Assembly (NCBI GenBank): GCA_044506565.1
Contig: JBIQKN010000001.1
Location: forward strand, 1 to 64,000
DNA length: 64,000 nucleotides
Source: Croceibacterium_A sp044506565
Lineage (GTDB): Bacteria > Pseudomonadota > Alphaproteobacteria > Sphingomonadales > Sphingomonadaceae
Direction of reading: 5' to 3'
Shown here: piece by piece, positions 1 to 10,415 of the stretch
How positions within the stretch are numbered: position 1 is the stretch's first letter
Layout of the letters: every line of letters begins with the position of its first letter
The notes under the pieces: generated by a model
What the model was told of the DNA's origin: nothing
What the model saw: only the letters and a program-made list of their open reading frames with translations
The model's database searches: none
Position numbers and translations under genes: made by a program

Positions 1-284
1 CCGGTGATCATGTTCTTCACGTAGTCGGCGTGGCCCGGGCAGTCGACGTGCGCGTAGTGGCGCTTGTCGGTCTCGTACTCGACGTGCGCGGTCGAGATGG
101 TGATGCCGCGCTCACGCTCCTCGGGGGCCTTGTCGATGTTGTCGAACGCCACCGCGGTGCCGCCGTGCTTCTGCGCCATAACCTTGGTGATGGCGGCGGT
201 CAGCGTGGTCTTGCCGTGGTCGACGTGACCGATCGTGCCGATGTTGCAGTGCGGCTTCGTCCGCTGGAATTTTTCCTTGGCCAT
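1..284 (-). CDS. tuf: Elongation factor Tu, N-terminal part (cut by window edge)
   Basis: EF-Tu delivers aminoacyl-tRNA to the ribosome as a GTP complex. Only the first 94 residues are in the window; the rest lies left of base 1. The visible part starts MAKEKFQRTKPHCNIGTIGH, followed by the P-loop GHVDHGKT, the effector region with the ERERGITI motif and the G3 motif DCPGHADY. It is the last visible gene of the str operon, 94 bp downstream of fusA on the same strand. The start is the ATG directly before AKEKF, as in other EF-Tu proteins. Identification is secure; only the C-terminal two thirds are unseen. Confidence 0.97.
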   Translation of the reverse strand, partial: MAKEKFQRTKPHCNIGTIGHVDHGKTTLTAAITKVMAQKHGGTAVAFDNIDKAPEERERGITISTAHVEYETDKRHYAHVDCPGHADYVKNMIT

Positions 285-331
285 GTCCTGTAACCTTCTG
301 TTCTTCGCAAATCCGCTGTGTTTGGAAATCG

Positions 332-361
332 GGGGTGGCGCCCAAAATCAGGCGCCGCCCC
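332..361 (-). other. Stem-loop between fusA and tuf
   Basis: Arms GGGGTGGCGCC and GGCGCCGCCCC enclose an 8-nt loop, with one non-Watson-Crick position. It lies 18 bp after the fusA stop on the coding strand. No T-run follows on the minus strand, so it is not a standard terminator; it may be a processing or stability element that allows tuf to be made at a different level from fusA. That role is inference. Confidence 0.45.
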
Positions 362-378
362 TAGACGCTCGGCCTGCC

Positions 379-2472
<2,094 letters not shown>

Positions 2473-2537
2473 GGGAAATTCCTTGCGTGAGGGAGGAGCC
2501 GGACCGGGTCCGGCGCCCGCCTATATAGTTGCCTTCG

Positions 2538-3008
2538 TTACCAGCGGTAGTGCGAGAAGGCCCGGTTGGCGTCGGCCATGCGGTGCGTATCCTCGCGCTT
2601 CTTGACCGCGTTGCCGCGGTTGTTGGCGGCGTCCATCAGCTCGCCCGACAGGCGCGCCGCCATGGTCGTCTCGGCGCGGCCGCGCGCGGCCGAGATCAGC
2701 CAGCGGATCGCCAGGGCCTGGGCACGCTCCGGACGGACTTCGACCGGAACCTGGTAGGTCGCACCGCCGACACGCCGCGAGCGGACTTCGACCGCCGGCT
2801 TCACGTTGTTCAGCGCGTCGTGGAACAGCGCGATCGGATCGGCCTTGGCCCGGCTCTGCACGGTCTCGAGCGCGCCGTAGACGATGCGCTCGGCGACCGA
2901 CTTCTTGCCGTCAAGCATCAGGTTGTTCATGAACTTTGACAGCACCACATCCCCGAACTTGGGATCGGGCAGGATCTCCCGCTTCTCGGGACGACGACGA
3001 CGTGACAT
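2538..3008 (-). CDS. rpsG: 30S ribosomal protein S7
   Basis: S7 is a primary 16S rRNA-binding protein that organises the head of the small subunit. The 156 residues start MSRRRRPEKREILPDPKFGD and contain the expected VVLSKFMNNLMLDGKKSVAE and RVGGATYQVPVEVRPERAQALA stretches, ending FSHYRW. Length matches bacterial S7. It sits between rpsL and fusA on the minus strand. The gap to rpsL (187 bp) is long for this operon and carries repeat elements, described separately. Confidence 0.98.
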   Translation of the reverse strand: MSRRRRPEKREILPDPKFGDVVLSKFMNNLMLDGKKSVAERIVYGALETVQSRAKADPIALFHDALNNVKPAVEVRSRRVGGATYQVPVEVRPERAQALAIRWLISAARGRAETTMAARLSGELMDAANNRGNAVKKREDTHRMADANRAFSHYRW

Positions 3009-3050
3009 CGGACTAATTCCTTATCTTCGAGAGCCCCTTCCCCTTCACCG

Positions 3051-3180
3051 CCACCCTGAACTCGTTTCAGGGCTCATTTTCGCGGCCGGGAACGGAACTC
3101 GAAATCTCTCACGCGACCTTGCAGCGGAGGCCGGTCGGATCCTGAACAAGACCGCTCATGGCGAACTCTTCAGGATGACC
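3051..3180. repeat. Dispersed CCTGAACTCGTTTCAGG-type repeats between rpsL and rpsG
   Basis: A copy reading CCACCCTGAACTCGTTTCAG lies at 3051-3070, with further matching bases to about 3080. A decayed inverted partner (GAACTCTTCAGGATGAC) is at 3163-3179, and another fragment (TCCTGAACAAG) is near 3140. The same family occurs as an inverted pair at 35.2-35.4 kb. The arrangement is that of a REP-like intergenic element, and it separates two ribosomal protein genes that are normally closely spaced. Confidence 0.7.
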
Positions 3181-3195
3181 ATGCCCCCGGCATGG

Positions 3196-3567
3196 TCACT
3201 TCGGCCGTTTCGCGCCGTACTTCGAACGGCTCTGCTTGCGGTCCTTGACGCCCTGGGTGTCGAGCACGCCGCGCAGCACGTGATAGCGCACGCCGGGAAG
3301 GTCGCGCACACGGCCGCCGCGGATCAGCACCACCGAGTGCTCCTGCAGGTTGTGGCCCTCGCCGGGGATGTAGGCGATGACCTCGCGGCTGTTGGTCAGG
3401 CGGATCTTGGCCACCTTGCGCAGCGCCGAGTTCGGCTTCTTCGGGGTCGTCGTGTAGACGCGGGTGCAGACGCCGCGCTTCTGCGGGTTCTGCTCCATCG
3501 CCGGCACCTTGCTCTTGTCCGGCTTCGGCTCGCGGCCCTTGCGGACCAGCTGGTTGATCGTCGGCAT
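3196..3567 (-). CDS. rpsL: 30S ribosomal protein S12
   Basis: S12 sits at the decoding centre and controls tRNA selection. The 123 residues begin MPTINQLVRKGREPKPDKSK and contain PQKRGVCTRVYTTTPKKPNS with the streptomycin-relevant lysine in TPKKPNSALRK, and the second conserved loop PGEGHNLQEHSVVLIRGGRV. Both lysine sites look wild type. It is the first gene of the str operon in this window; no gene is seen immediately upstream on the same strand, so the operon promoter should lie in 3568-4026. Confidence 0.98.
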   Translation of the reverse strand: MPTINQLVRKGREPKPDKSKVPAMEQNPQKRGVCTRVYTTTPKKPNSALRKVAKIRLTNSREVIAYIPGEGHNLQEHSVVLIRGGRVRDLPGVRYHVLRGVLDTQGVKDRKQSRSKYGAKRPK

Positions 3568-3850
3568 GTAATCTCTTCACCGTTCTGCGGAGCCGACGAG
3601 GAGGAGGGTGAAGCCCAAAGGGTCATGCGCGGCCGCCGGCCAGAGCCGGGGAAAGTCGCACGAGCCTGAAACGCTCCACCCGCGCCTGCGGCACCGGGTT
3701 ACTTTGACGGCTGCCCCAAAGAGCCATTCGGCTCCAACAGAGAAAGGCCTTGCGCAGTCGCGAAGGCCTCCGGGACATCACCGGCAATGTTCAGCTCTAT
3801 CTGCCCGAAGCGGGTGCGGGCGAACCTGCCCCTGTCTCGGATGGCGGCGC

Positions 3851-3878
3851 CCTTAAGCGCGTTTGGGGACCTGGTCAA
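3851..3878 (-). promoter_or_regulatory. Candidate sigma-70 promoter upstream of rpsL
   Basis: Read on the minus strand, TTGACC (3878-3873) and TTAAGG (3856-3851) are separated by 16 bp, about 285 bp upstream of the rpsL start. The whole stretch 3568-4026 has no convincing gene; open frames there have no recognisable protein signature, so it is read as the str operon leader plus the upstream region of the YCII gene. The promoter call rests only on motif resemblance. Confidence 0.3.
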
Positions 3879-4026
3879 GAACGGCGTGAACGCGCCGCCT
3901 CGGGAACGCGCTACGGCGCGCCCTGACCGCGTCGAATGGATTTGCACGGTCCTGTCGATTCCGGAAGATCTCGTTCGTCGTTCCGATGCCGGCCGATACG
4001 CGCCGGATCAGACGAGGAGACAGGCG

Positions 4027-4452
4027 ATGCGGGTAATGGTGATCGTGAAAGCCACCGAGGCCAGCGAACGGGGCGAGCCGCCGACGGCCGAAGCGTGGGC
4101 GGCTATGGACAAATTTACCGAAGAGCTTGCGGCGGCCGGCGTGCTCGTGGCCGGAGCCGGCCTCAAGCCGAGCGCCGCGGCCAAGCGCGTGGTCTACGAA
4201 GGCAGCGAGCGCACGGTGACCGACGGGCCCTTCGCCGAAACCCGCGAACTGATCGCCGGGTTCTCGATCTGGGAAGTCAGGGACATGGACGAGGCGGTCG
4301 CCTGGGCGCTGCGCGGCCCCAACCTCGCCGACGGCCGGAGCGAGATCGAAATCAGGCCGTTCTTCGAAGGCGCGGACCTCGCCGACCTGGTGAGTCCGGA
4401 GGAGCTCGGAACGCCTCGCGAGGGCGACCGCGGGCGGATCGGCGTGGCATGA
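4027..4452 (+). CDS. YCII-related (DGPF) domain protein
   Basis: A 141-residue protein of the YCII/DGPF family, often encoded next to ECF sigma factors and of unsettled biochemical role. It shows the alpha-beta YCII-like start MRVMVIVKATEASE, the stretch LAAAGVLVAGAGLKPSAAAK and the family hallmark TVTDGPFAETRELIAGF at roughly residues 63-79. The ATG at 4027 is chosen because AGGAGA precedes it by about 6 bp and the protein then starts at the domain; the open frame extends further upstream without a plausible start. No sigma factor gene is adjacent here. Confidence 0.85.
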   Translation: MRVMVIVKATEASERGEPPTAEAWAAMDKFTEELAAAGVLVAGAGLKPSAAAKRVVYEGSERTVTDGPFAETRELIAGFSIWEVRDMDEAVAWALRGPNLADGRSEIEIRPFFEGADLADLVSPEELGTPREGDRGRIGVA

Positions 4453-4553
4453 AGCGGACGGGAAGCCGATCCGCCTCGTGGCAATAGCGGGGACGTTGCC
4501 GGAGCCGGCACCGGGGCGGTATCACCGCCCCGCACAGGCGCAAGGTCCGGACC

Positions 4554-5489
4554 ATGATGAATATCGCGACGCTGACGCTCAATCCGACGCTCGACGTCTC
4601 GTTCGCGGTCGACAGGGTGTTCCCCACCCACAAGATGCGCGGGCGCGACGAGCGCCACGCGCCCGGCGGCGGCGGAATCAACGTGGCCCGCGTGTTCGTG
4701 CGGCTCGGCGGCAACGCGCGCTGCTATTATCTGTCGGGCGGCCCGACCGGTGTCGCGCTCGATGGGTTGCTCGACCTGCACCTGCTCGTCCGCCGAAAGA
4801 TTCCGATCGCGGGCGAGACGCGGGTCAGCACGACCGTGCTGGAGACGGAGACCGGGCGCGAGTACCGCTTCGTCACCGACGGTCCCGAGGTCTCGTCTGG
4901 CGAGTGGCAGCAATGCCTCGATGCGCTCGCCGAGGCGGAGTGCGACTATATCGTCGCGAGCGGCTCGCTCCCGCGCGGCGTACCGGGCGACTTCTATGCG
5001 CGGGTGGGTCGGCAGGCGAAGGAGCGCGGAATCCGCCTCGTGCTCGACAGCTCCGGCGCCGGACTTGCCGAAGGTCTCGCCGGTGGCGACGTGTTCCTGG
5101 TCAAGCCGAGCATCGGCGAGCTGCGCGGGCTGACCGGGCGGGAACTGGCGTCGGACGAAGAGATCTCCGAGGCCGCGCAGGCCATCGTGCGCCGCGGCGA
5201 GGCCGAACACGTCGCCGTGACGATGGGCCGCGACGGCGCACTGCTGGCGAACGCCGCCGGTACGCTGCGCCTGCCGGCGATCGAAGCGAAAGTGGCAAGC
5301 GCTGTCGGCGCGGGTGACAGCTTCCTCGCGGGGATGGTCCATGCACTCGCCGGCGGGCAGGAGGTCGAGGACGCGTTCCGGTTCGGCATCGCTGCGGGCA
5401 CCGCGGCGATCCTTACCCCGGGCACCGATCTCGCGCGGCCGGCAGACATCGCCCGGCTCCTCCAACAGGCTCAGGCGCTCGGCCGGTAG
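4554..5489 (+). CDS. pfkB: PfkB-family hexose/6-phosphofructokinase
   Basis: A 311-residue ribokinase-fold sugar kinase of the 1-phosphofructokinase/PfkB branch. The N-terminal ATLTLNPTLDVSF, the GGGGINVARVFVRLGG substrate motif, ASGSLPRGVP, DSSGAGL, the VKPSIGELRGLTGREL segment and the C-terminal anion-hole motif VGAGDSFLAGM with the catalytic aspartate all match E. coli Pfk-2 closely. The likely reaction is ATP-dependent phosphorylation of fructose 6-phosphate (or tagatose 6-phosphate). It stands alone: about 100 bp from the YCII gene, and the next gene is convergent. The substrate assignment is by similarity only. Confidence 0.85.
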   Translation: MMNIATLTLNPTLDVSFAVDRVFPTHKMRGRDERHAPGGGGINVARVFVRLGGNARCYYLSGGPTGVALDGLLDLHLLVRRKIPIAGETRVSTTVLETETGREYRFVTDGPEVSSGEWQQCLDALAEAECDYIVASGSLPRGVPGDFYARVGRQAKERGIRLVLDSSGAGLAEGLAGGDVFLVKPSIGELRGLTGRELASDEEISEAAQAIVRRGEAEHVAVTMGRDGALLANAAGTLRLPAIEAKVASAVGAGDSFLAGMVHALAGGQEVEDAFRFGIAAGTAAILTPGTDLARPADIARLLQQAQALGR

Positions 5490-5724
5490 ATCTCGTCGAT
5501 CCGCGGCGTCGAACTCGGTGTCGCTCATGGTGATCCGAGGTCCGACAACAGCGCCGGTCGATTGCGGCAATGAAGCCACGGCGATGACGGATTCGATCCA
5601 GCGCCTGGCGATGCGTGAGGTTCATCGCCAATATGCGCGTTGGCTTGCCGTTTGGAGCGGGACATCGACCCTCAGACCCGGGAGCTGTCGCCCCCCTTTT
5701 CGCCGTTGCCCTACGTGCCCGGCG

Positions 5725-6381
5725 TCAGCCGGTCGGGAGCGCGCGCAATTCGTCGTCGGTGACCCAACCGTCGCCGTTCGCGTCGGCGGCCTCGAAGCGC
5801 TTGCCTTCGTAGGCGAGAAGCTCGGCAAGCGAGGCGCCGGCATCGTAGTTGGCGTTGGCGGCGGCCAGCAGCGTGGCGTTGAGCGGGGCGACCAGGCGGA
5901 CGAGCACCGTGCCGCCTGGACCCCGCATCGGTTCTGGACCGATGTCCTCCGAAACGGCGGCCTCGCTGGCGGCCGCCGCGCCCGTGTCTGACAGGACGAC
6001 CGAGCCGAGGCCGCGCTGCCAGCGGTCGAACTCGGCGAAGCTGAGCGACTCGTTGCGGTCGGTGTCGATGGCGGCAAAACGCCCTCGGATAGCGGCGACC
6101 TTGCGGCTCTCGATGACCGTGCGCAGCTCGTCGAGCGTCAGCGTGCCGTCACGGTCGCGGTCGGCCGAGGCGAACATCTCCTCGACCGCCTCGTCGAACC
6201 GGTCGCGTCTGATCGCCTCGCCAGGGCGGCGGCGCGGCTCGCCCTCGGTCAGGTGCTCGAAACCCTCACGCACCGTGCCCATGCCGGGCTGCCCGTCCTG
6301 CGAATTGTCCTGCGACAGGGCCGGAGCCGGCGCGTATGCCGCCAGGGCCGCCGTTGCGAGTACGAGAAGCTTGCGCATCAC
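5725..6381 (-). CDS. Secreted EF-hand calcium-binding protein
   Basis: A 218-residue protein with signal peptide MMRKLLVLATAALAAYAPAPALSQ, so periplasmic or secreted. Three EF-hand loops can be read: DRDRDGTLTLDE (residues 74-85), DTDRNESLSFAE (106-117, with N-E at positions 5-6 instead of D-G) and DANGDGWVTDDE (200-211). The middle of the protein (about 125-190) has no recognised domain. Calcium binding is expected for the first and third loops; function is otherwise unknown. It is transcribed toward pfkB and starts 117 bp downstream of the PPC-domain gene. The 235 bp between it and pfkB hold nothing I recognise. Confidence 0.8.
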   Translation of the reverse strand: MMRKLLVLATAALAAYAPAPALSQDNSQDGQPGMGTVREGFEHLTEGEPRRRPGEAIRRDRFDEAVEEMFASADRDRDGTLTLDELRTVIESRKVAAIRGRFAAIDTDRNESLSFAEFDRWQRGLGSVVLSDTGAAAASEAAVSEDIGPEPMRGPGGTVLVRLVAPLNATLLAAANANYDAGASLAELLAYEGKRFEAADANGDGWVTDDELRALPTG

Positions 6382-6498
6382 CGGTCCCTATCCGATCGGA
6401 GGGGATTGGCAACCGGATCGGCACTCGTCGGGCAAGCGCCAAGACCCGCTTCCGGTGCGTGCGAATCCGGGGCTTTCATCCAAGCCCCGAACGGCACG

Positions 6499-7662
6499 CT
6501 AGCTCGCCTCGCGTTCCGCTGCCACCTCGATCTCGCCCATGCTGCCCGTGGGCGCCGTGACGCGGATGCGGAGCTTGCTCCACCATTCCGCAGCGTCGGC
6601 ACCGTCGAAATCGGCCGGGTCGAACTCGAGACGCGAGTCGAGGTCTTCATAATCGTCGTTGGAGAGCAATACGGCGAAGCCGAGCGGGGTATCGATGCCG
6701 AGCTCGAGCCAGGGATCGATCTCGCCGCTCTTCGCGGTGATCACGATCTTCTCGCCGCGGCCGGCCAGTGCCGACGGTGTCGGGGATCCGGGCAGGCGGA
6801 ACATCGCGTAGGGCGCCAACGGACGCATGGTATCGCCGATCAGCAGCGGGGACTCCGCGGAAAAGCCGATCGTGGCTGCCCGCCCGTAGGCGAGATTGGC
6901 GACCGGCGCCGACCGCGGAGTGATCTTCGCTACCGAGAGGCGAGCGCCACCCGAACCCGAGAGGCTCGAGACGCGTACGGTATAGACGCCGTCTGCCGGC
7001 AGCTCGGTGACGATGCGGGAGTTGAGCGCGCCGCCCCCGTCGTCGTCGGACGCCAGCGAGCTCTGGCTCGTGCCCTCGCCCTGGAACAGCTCGAGCACAG
7101 GATCGGCGCGGCCATCTTCCTCGTCACTCTCATCGGCGACGAGCGTGATCGAGTAGAATTCACCCCGTTGGGCGGTGAACGTGAACAACGCGTCGGCGTC
7201 GTCCGGAAAGGCCACGCGCTGTTCGGCGCGGCCGTTGGACAGGGTCAGGGGGGTTGTCACTTCGGGCACGAACACGCTCTCGCGGGCGAGCACACTGAAT
7301 TCGCCGCCCGTGCCGAGCGCGTCCACCTCGACGCGATAGAATCCGCCGGTTTCGCTGTTCACCGTGATGCGCGGATTGAGGGCGCCGCCGCTGTCGTCAT
7401 CCTCGCCGACCAGTTCGCCATCGGCGTCGTAAACGCTCATCACGAGGTCGAGCCCGTCCGGCGCGCGCGGCGCGGGAATGGCGTCCAGCTGGACCGTCTG
7501 GCCGGGGTTGGTGCGCAGCGAAATCGTGACCGGTTCGCCGGCCCTGGCCACTTCGCCCGACACGATGCCCCCGGCTTCGAGAGTCTCTTGTGCGGCGGCG
7601 GGCGATGCCGCCGCCAGGACCAGCGCGAGGCCCGCGCCCCAGCGTATATCGGAATGCGACAT
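6499..7662 (-). CDS. Secreted protein with three PPC-like beta-sandwich repeats
   Basis: A 387-residue exported protein (signal MSHSDIRWGAGLALVLAAASPAAAQ). Three consecutive segments resemble the bacterial pre-peptidase C-terminal (PPC) domain: about 28-128, 130-240 and 245-385. The first two share the acidic turn DDDSGGALNPRI / DDDGGGALNSRI followed by a YRVEV or YTVRV strand, as in calcium-binding PPC folds. No catalytic domain is present, so it is PPC modules alone, perhaps an adhesion or cell-surface chaperone-like protein. Function is unknown. It ends 117 bp before the EF-hand gene on the same strand, and both may be calcium-dependent. Confidence 0.7.
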   Translation of the reverse strand: MSHSDIRWGAGLALVLAAASPAAAQETLEAGGIVSGEVARAGEPVTISLRTNPGQTVQLDAIPAPRAPDGLDLVMSVYDADGELVGEDDDSGGALNPRITVNSETGGFYRVEVDALGTGGEFSVLARESVFVPEVTTPLTLSNGRAEQRVAFPDDADALFTFTAQRGEFYSITLVADESDEEDGRADPVLELFQGEGTSQSSLASDDDGGGALNSRIVTELPADGVYTVRVSSLSGSGGARLSVAKITPRSAPVANLAYGRAATIGFSAESPLLIGDTMRPLAPYAMFRLPGSPTPSALAGRGEKIVITAKSGEIDPWLELGIDTPLGFAVLLSNDDYEDLDSRLEFDPADFDGADAAEWWSKLRIRVTAPTGSMGEIEVAAEREAS

Positions 7663-7690
7663 TTCCCCCCTCCTTCCGGAACGCGCGATC

Positions 7691-8491
7691 CTAGCCGCTG
7701 GTCAGGTGCTCGACCAGCGCCTTGACCTTCTTCTGCCGCCACTGTGGACGCGGCGCTACCAGCCAATAGGCACTGCGGCTTTCTTCCGCGGGCCCGAGCG
7801 CAACGAGCCGGCCGTCGGCAAGCGATTCCTCGACCAGCGGCAGCGGCATGAGCGCCTTGCCGAGCCCGGCAAGGGCCGAGCTCAGCGCCTGACCGGCATT
7901 GCCGACCTGGAGCAGCACTTCCTCGGCGGAGCCCTCCTCCGGGCCCGGGTGGCCAGGCCAGGCGATCCATCCGTCGGCGCCGCCGGGAGCCGCGACGAGC
8001 ACCCGGCTGGCGGTGGCCAGCTGGACGCCCTCGAGCTCGCCGGGCCCTTCGACCAGGCGAACGGCGACATCGAGGTTGGCTTCTGTGAAGTCGGCGTCCT
8101 CGTCGGCGATCAACTGGAAACGGATTTCGGGCCGGGATGCCCGGAAAGTCGCCAGACGCGGTGCGAGCCACTGGCTGTAGAACTCGCGCGGCACGGCGAT
8201 CGTGTAGGAATGGCTGGCCTGGCCCGCCTGCATGGCCTGGACCGATTCCTCGAAACGCAGGAAGCCCTCGCGCAACGCATCGAGGCCCGCCTCGGCCTCG
8301 TCGGTCAGCTCGAGCCCCTTGCTGGTGCGACGGAACAGCACCACGCCGAGCACATCTTCGAGTGCGCGAATCTGCTGCCCCACCGCGGCCGGCGTCACTG
8401 CGAGCTCGTCGGCTGCGCGCGTAAAGCTCAGGTGCCGCGCGGCGGCATCGAACACGCGCAGGGCGTTCAGGGGCAGGTGCGTGCGCTTCAT
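7691..8491 (-). CDS. LysR-family transcriptional regulator (GcvA-like)
   Basis: A 266-residue LysR-type regulator. The N-terminal winged helix-turn-helix is clear: PLNALRVFDAAARHLSFTRAADELAVTPAAVGQQIRALE, ending in LFRRTSKGLELTDEA, a pattern typical of the GcvA/AmpR branch. The C-terminal effector domain is short and divergent (IAVPREFYSQWLAPRLATF... DVAVRLVEG). It lies 28 bp upstream of the PPC-protein gene on the same strand, so it may be cotranscribed with it. Target genes are not evident from the sequence. Confidence 0.88.
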   Translation of the reverse strand: MKRTHLPLNALRVFDAAARHLSFTRAADELAVTPAAVGQQIRALEDVLGVVLFRRTSKGLELTDEAEAGLDALREGFLRFEESVQAMQAGQASHSYTIAVPREFYSQWLAPRLATFRASRPEIRFQLIADEDADFTEANLDVAVRLVEGPGELEGVQLATASRVLVAAPGGADGWIAWPGHPGPEEGSAEEVLLQVGNAGQALSSALAGLGKALMPLPLVEESLADGRLVALGPAEESRSAYWLVAPRPQWRQKKVKALVEHLTSG

Positions 8492-8647
8492 GGCGCGACG
8501 CGTTTAGGCGTGCGCGCGCCGGGCGGCAACATGTCCCCGAGCAACGGCGTAGCGCGGTTGATCCCGGTCGAGGCGGAACTCACCCCAATGGAGTGGAACG
8601 GGGCTCGGCAGACGGAGACGACAACAACAACGCGCCAGTCACCGAGA

Positions 8648-9157
8648 CTAGCGGACCGCCCGCACCGCGATATCGGGCAGCGGCTCTGCGATCGGCCGCA
8701 GAAATTCCGCCGCATCGGCGAAGTGCCCGATCATGGCGTCGTACCCCGCGTCCGACAGCGTCAGCCACACGACGCGCTTGTCGAACAGGTCGACGACGCG
8801 ATCGACAAGGCCGGAAGTGACCAGCACGGCCACGGCGTGCTGGATCACTGCGGTTTCGAGCTCGCTCGTCAGGGTCAGGTGATCCAGCGAGACACGATGG
8901 CCGCGTTCCTGCTCGATGAACAGTTCGAGCAGTACGTCCCACATCGGTTCGCGCAACCGCAGCTGCGGGAAGGATTCTGCCCGACAGCGAAGCACCTCCC
9001 GCGCAGCCGTGGCGAAGGACAGGGCAAGTTCGCGGGTATCGCCGGCGACCGGCGAGGCATGGGCCGCCACGGGCCGGGAAGCCATCTGATTGGCCCAGGC
9101 CAAAAGCTGATTGGCCAACGCCCGGAGCTCGCCCGGCGTCGGAGGAGGGTTCTCCAC
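8648..9157 (-). CDS. Winged-helix (MarR-like) regulatory protein
   Basis: A 169-residue protein, GTG start with GAGGA a few bases upstream and an in-frame stop just before it. Residues 60-150 look like a winged helix: LREPMWDVLLELFIEQERGHRVSLDHL, LTSELETAVIQHAVAVLVTSGLVDRVVDLFDKRVVWLTLSDAGYDAM, where the last part resembles a MarR recognition helix plus wing. The N-terminal 45 residues are variable. It is divergent from the AraC-family gene at 9384 and the two share a 226-bp promoter region. Regulator role is inferred from fold only. Confidence 0.6.
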   Translation of the reverse strand: MENPPPTPGELRALANQLLAWANQMASRPVAAHASPVAGDTRELALSFATAAREVLRCRAESFPQLRLREPMWDVLLELFIEQERGHRVSLDHLTLTSELETAVIQHAVAVLVTSGLVDRVVDLFDKRVVWLTLSDAGYDAMIGHFADAAEFLRPIAEPLPDIAVRAVR

Positions 9158-9253
9158 GGTGTTCGATCCTCATAAGGCCGCCTCCGGCCCGACGGGCTTC
9201 CGGAGCGGCATGCTCGGCGGCGGGCGCAGCTAGGGGCGACGGATCGACCTCGC

Positions 9254-9270
9254 TTGACAAATCGCGTCAA
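9254..9270. promoter_or_regulatory. Inverted repeat TTGAC-N7-GTCAA in divergent promoter region
   Basis: A short inverted repeat lies midway between the winged-helix gene (minus) and the AraC-family gene (plus). The left arm extends to TTGACA, which could also be a -35 element for the plus-strand gene. It is a plausible operator for one of the two flanking regulators; no second copy was seen in the window. Confidence 0.3.
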
Positions 9271-9383
9271 AAATTTCGCAATTGCCACAATGTTGGCCTA
9301 TGGGTCCCGGTTGAAACCCTGAGAGACAGGTCGCCAACAAGAGCATAAGTCAGAGCCTTCCGCTTGGCGTCGAGGAGCCGCCG

Positions 9384-10409
9384 ATGCATCAGATGAGGGC
9401 AGTAACCCTCTCCAACTATTTGGAGGTGGCGACTTTTGCCGGCCTCGATGGTCGACGCATGCTGCGACAGGCGGGTATTTCGCTCGAAGCGCTCCAACAC
9501 CCGGAGACCCGCATTCCGGCTTCCGCCGTCGTGCGCCTGCTCGAACGCTCGGCCGCGGAGTCGGGCTGCGAGAGTTTCGGGCTGCTCGTGGCGGAGCGGC
9601 GCACCTTCGCCAGCCTCGGCCCGGTCAGCCTGCTTCTCGAGCGCCTGCCGCACCTGCGCGCGGTCATGCGCGCCACCATCGCGTTCCAGCGCCATTTCAA
9701 CGACGTCGTCACGATCGCGATGGAGGAAGATGACGACACGACGCTCATCAAGCTCGACCTCCTGCCGGACGTGTGGAACGAACAGGCGATCGACCTGGTG
9801 GTCGGCATGGGCCATCGCGTGCTTGCCGGAGCGTCGGGCAACCGATGGAGGCCGGCCTGCGTCCATCTCGTCCACCGGGCCCCGAAGGACCTCGCGGTAT
9901 GGCGCCGGATCTTTCCCGCGCCCGTCGAGTTCGAGGCCGGCTTCAACGGGTTCTCGTGCGCGACGGACTCGATGATGATTCCCAACCCGCTGGCGGACGC
10001 GACGATGGCGCGGCACGCCCGCTACCTGCTCAACCTGCTGCCGCTCAACAGCGCCCCGGAGAATCTCGGCGACCGCGTGCGACGCACAATCAGCCAGCTG
10101 CTTCCAAGCGGCCGCGCGACGGTCGACCAGGTCGCGGCGCAACTCGGCATGAGCGCGCGGAGCCTGCAGCGCCGGCTCGACGACGAAGGGCTCCAGTTCG
10201 CAGAGCTGCTCACCAGCGTACGCCAGGAGCTGGCGACGGCCTACCTCGCCGGCTCGACGCGCCCCGTGACTTCGGTCGCGGCGATGCTCGGATACTCCTC
10301 GCCGAGCTCGTTCACCCGTTGGTTCGCGGGGTCGTTCGGGGTCTCGCCGCAGGTCTGGCGAGCCACGAGGCGGGAAACCCCGGGGCCGCCGCCGGTGTGG
10401 CGCCGCTGA
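9384..10409 (+). CDS. AraC-family transcriptional regulator
   Basis: A 341-residue regulator of the OruR/ArgR-like AraC subgroup. Residues 1-190 form the variable effector domain seen in this subgroup (LSNYLEVATFAGLDGRRMLRQAGI... VVRLLERSAAESGCESFGLLVAE). The C-terminal 100 residues hold two helix-turn-helix motifs: VDQVAAQLGMSARSLQRRL and VTSVAAMLGYSSPSSFTRWF, ending FGVSPQVWR. The start ATG at 9384 precedes MHQMRAV; a second in-frame Met three residues on cannot be excluded. Divergent from the winged-helix gene. Ligand and targets unknown. Confidence 0.88.
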   Translation: MHQMRAVTLSNYLEVATFAGLDGRRMLRQAGISLEALQHPETRIPASAVVRLLERSAAESGCESFGLLVAERRTFASLGPVSLLLERLPHLRAVMRATIAFQRHFNDVVTIAMEEDDDTTLIKLDLLPDVWNEQAIDLVVGMGHRVLAGASGNRWRPACVHLVHRAPKDLAVWRRIFPAPVEFEAGFNGFSCATDSMMIPNPLADATMARHARYLLNLLPLNSAPENLGDRVRRTISQLLPSGRATVDQVAAQLGMSARSLQRRLDDEGLQFAELLTSVRQELATAYLAGSTRPVTSVAAMLGYSSPSSFTRWFAGSFGVSPQVWRATRRETPGPPPVWRR

Positions 10410-10415
10410 AGCGGA

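Noticed and set aside
3699..3947. 82-codon minus-strand frame upstream of rpsL
   Set aside because: No RBS or motif, lies where the str operon promoter is expected; similarity not recognised.
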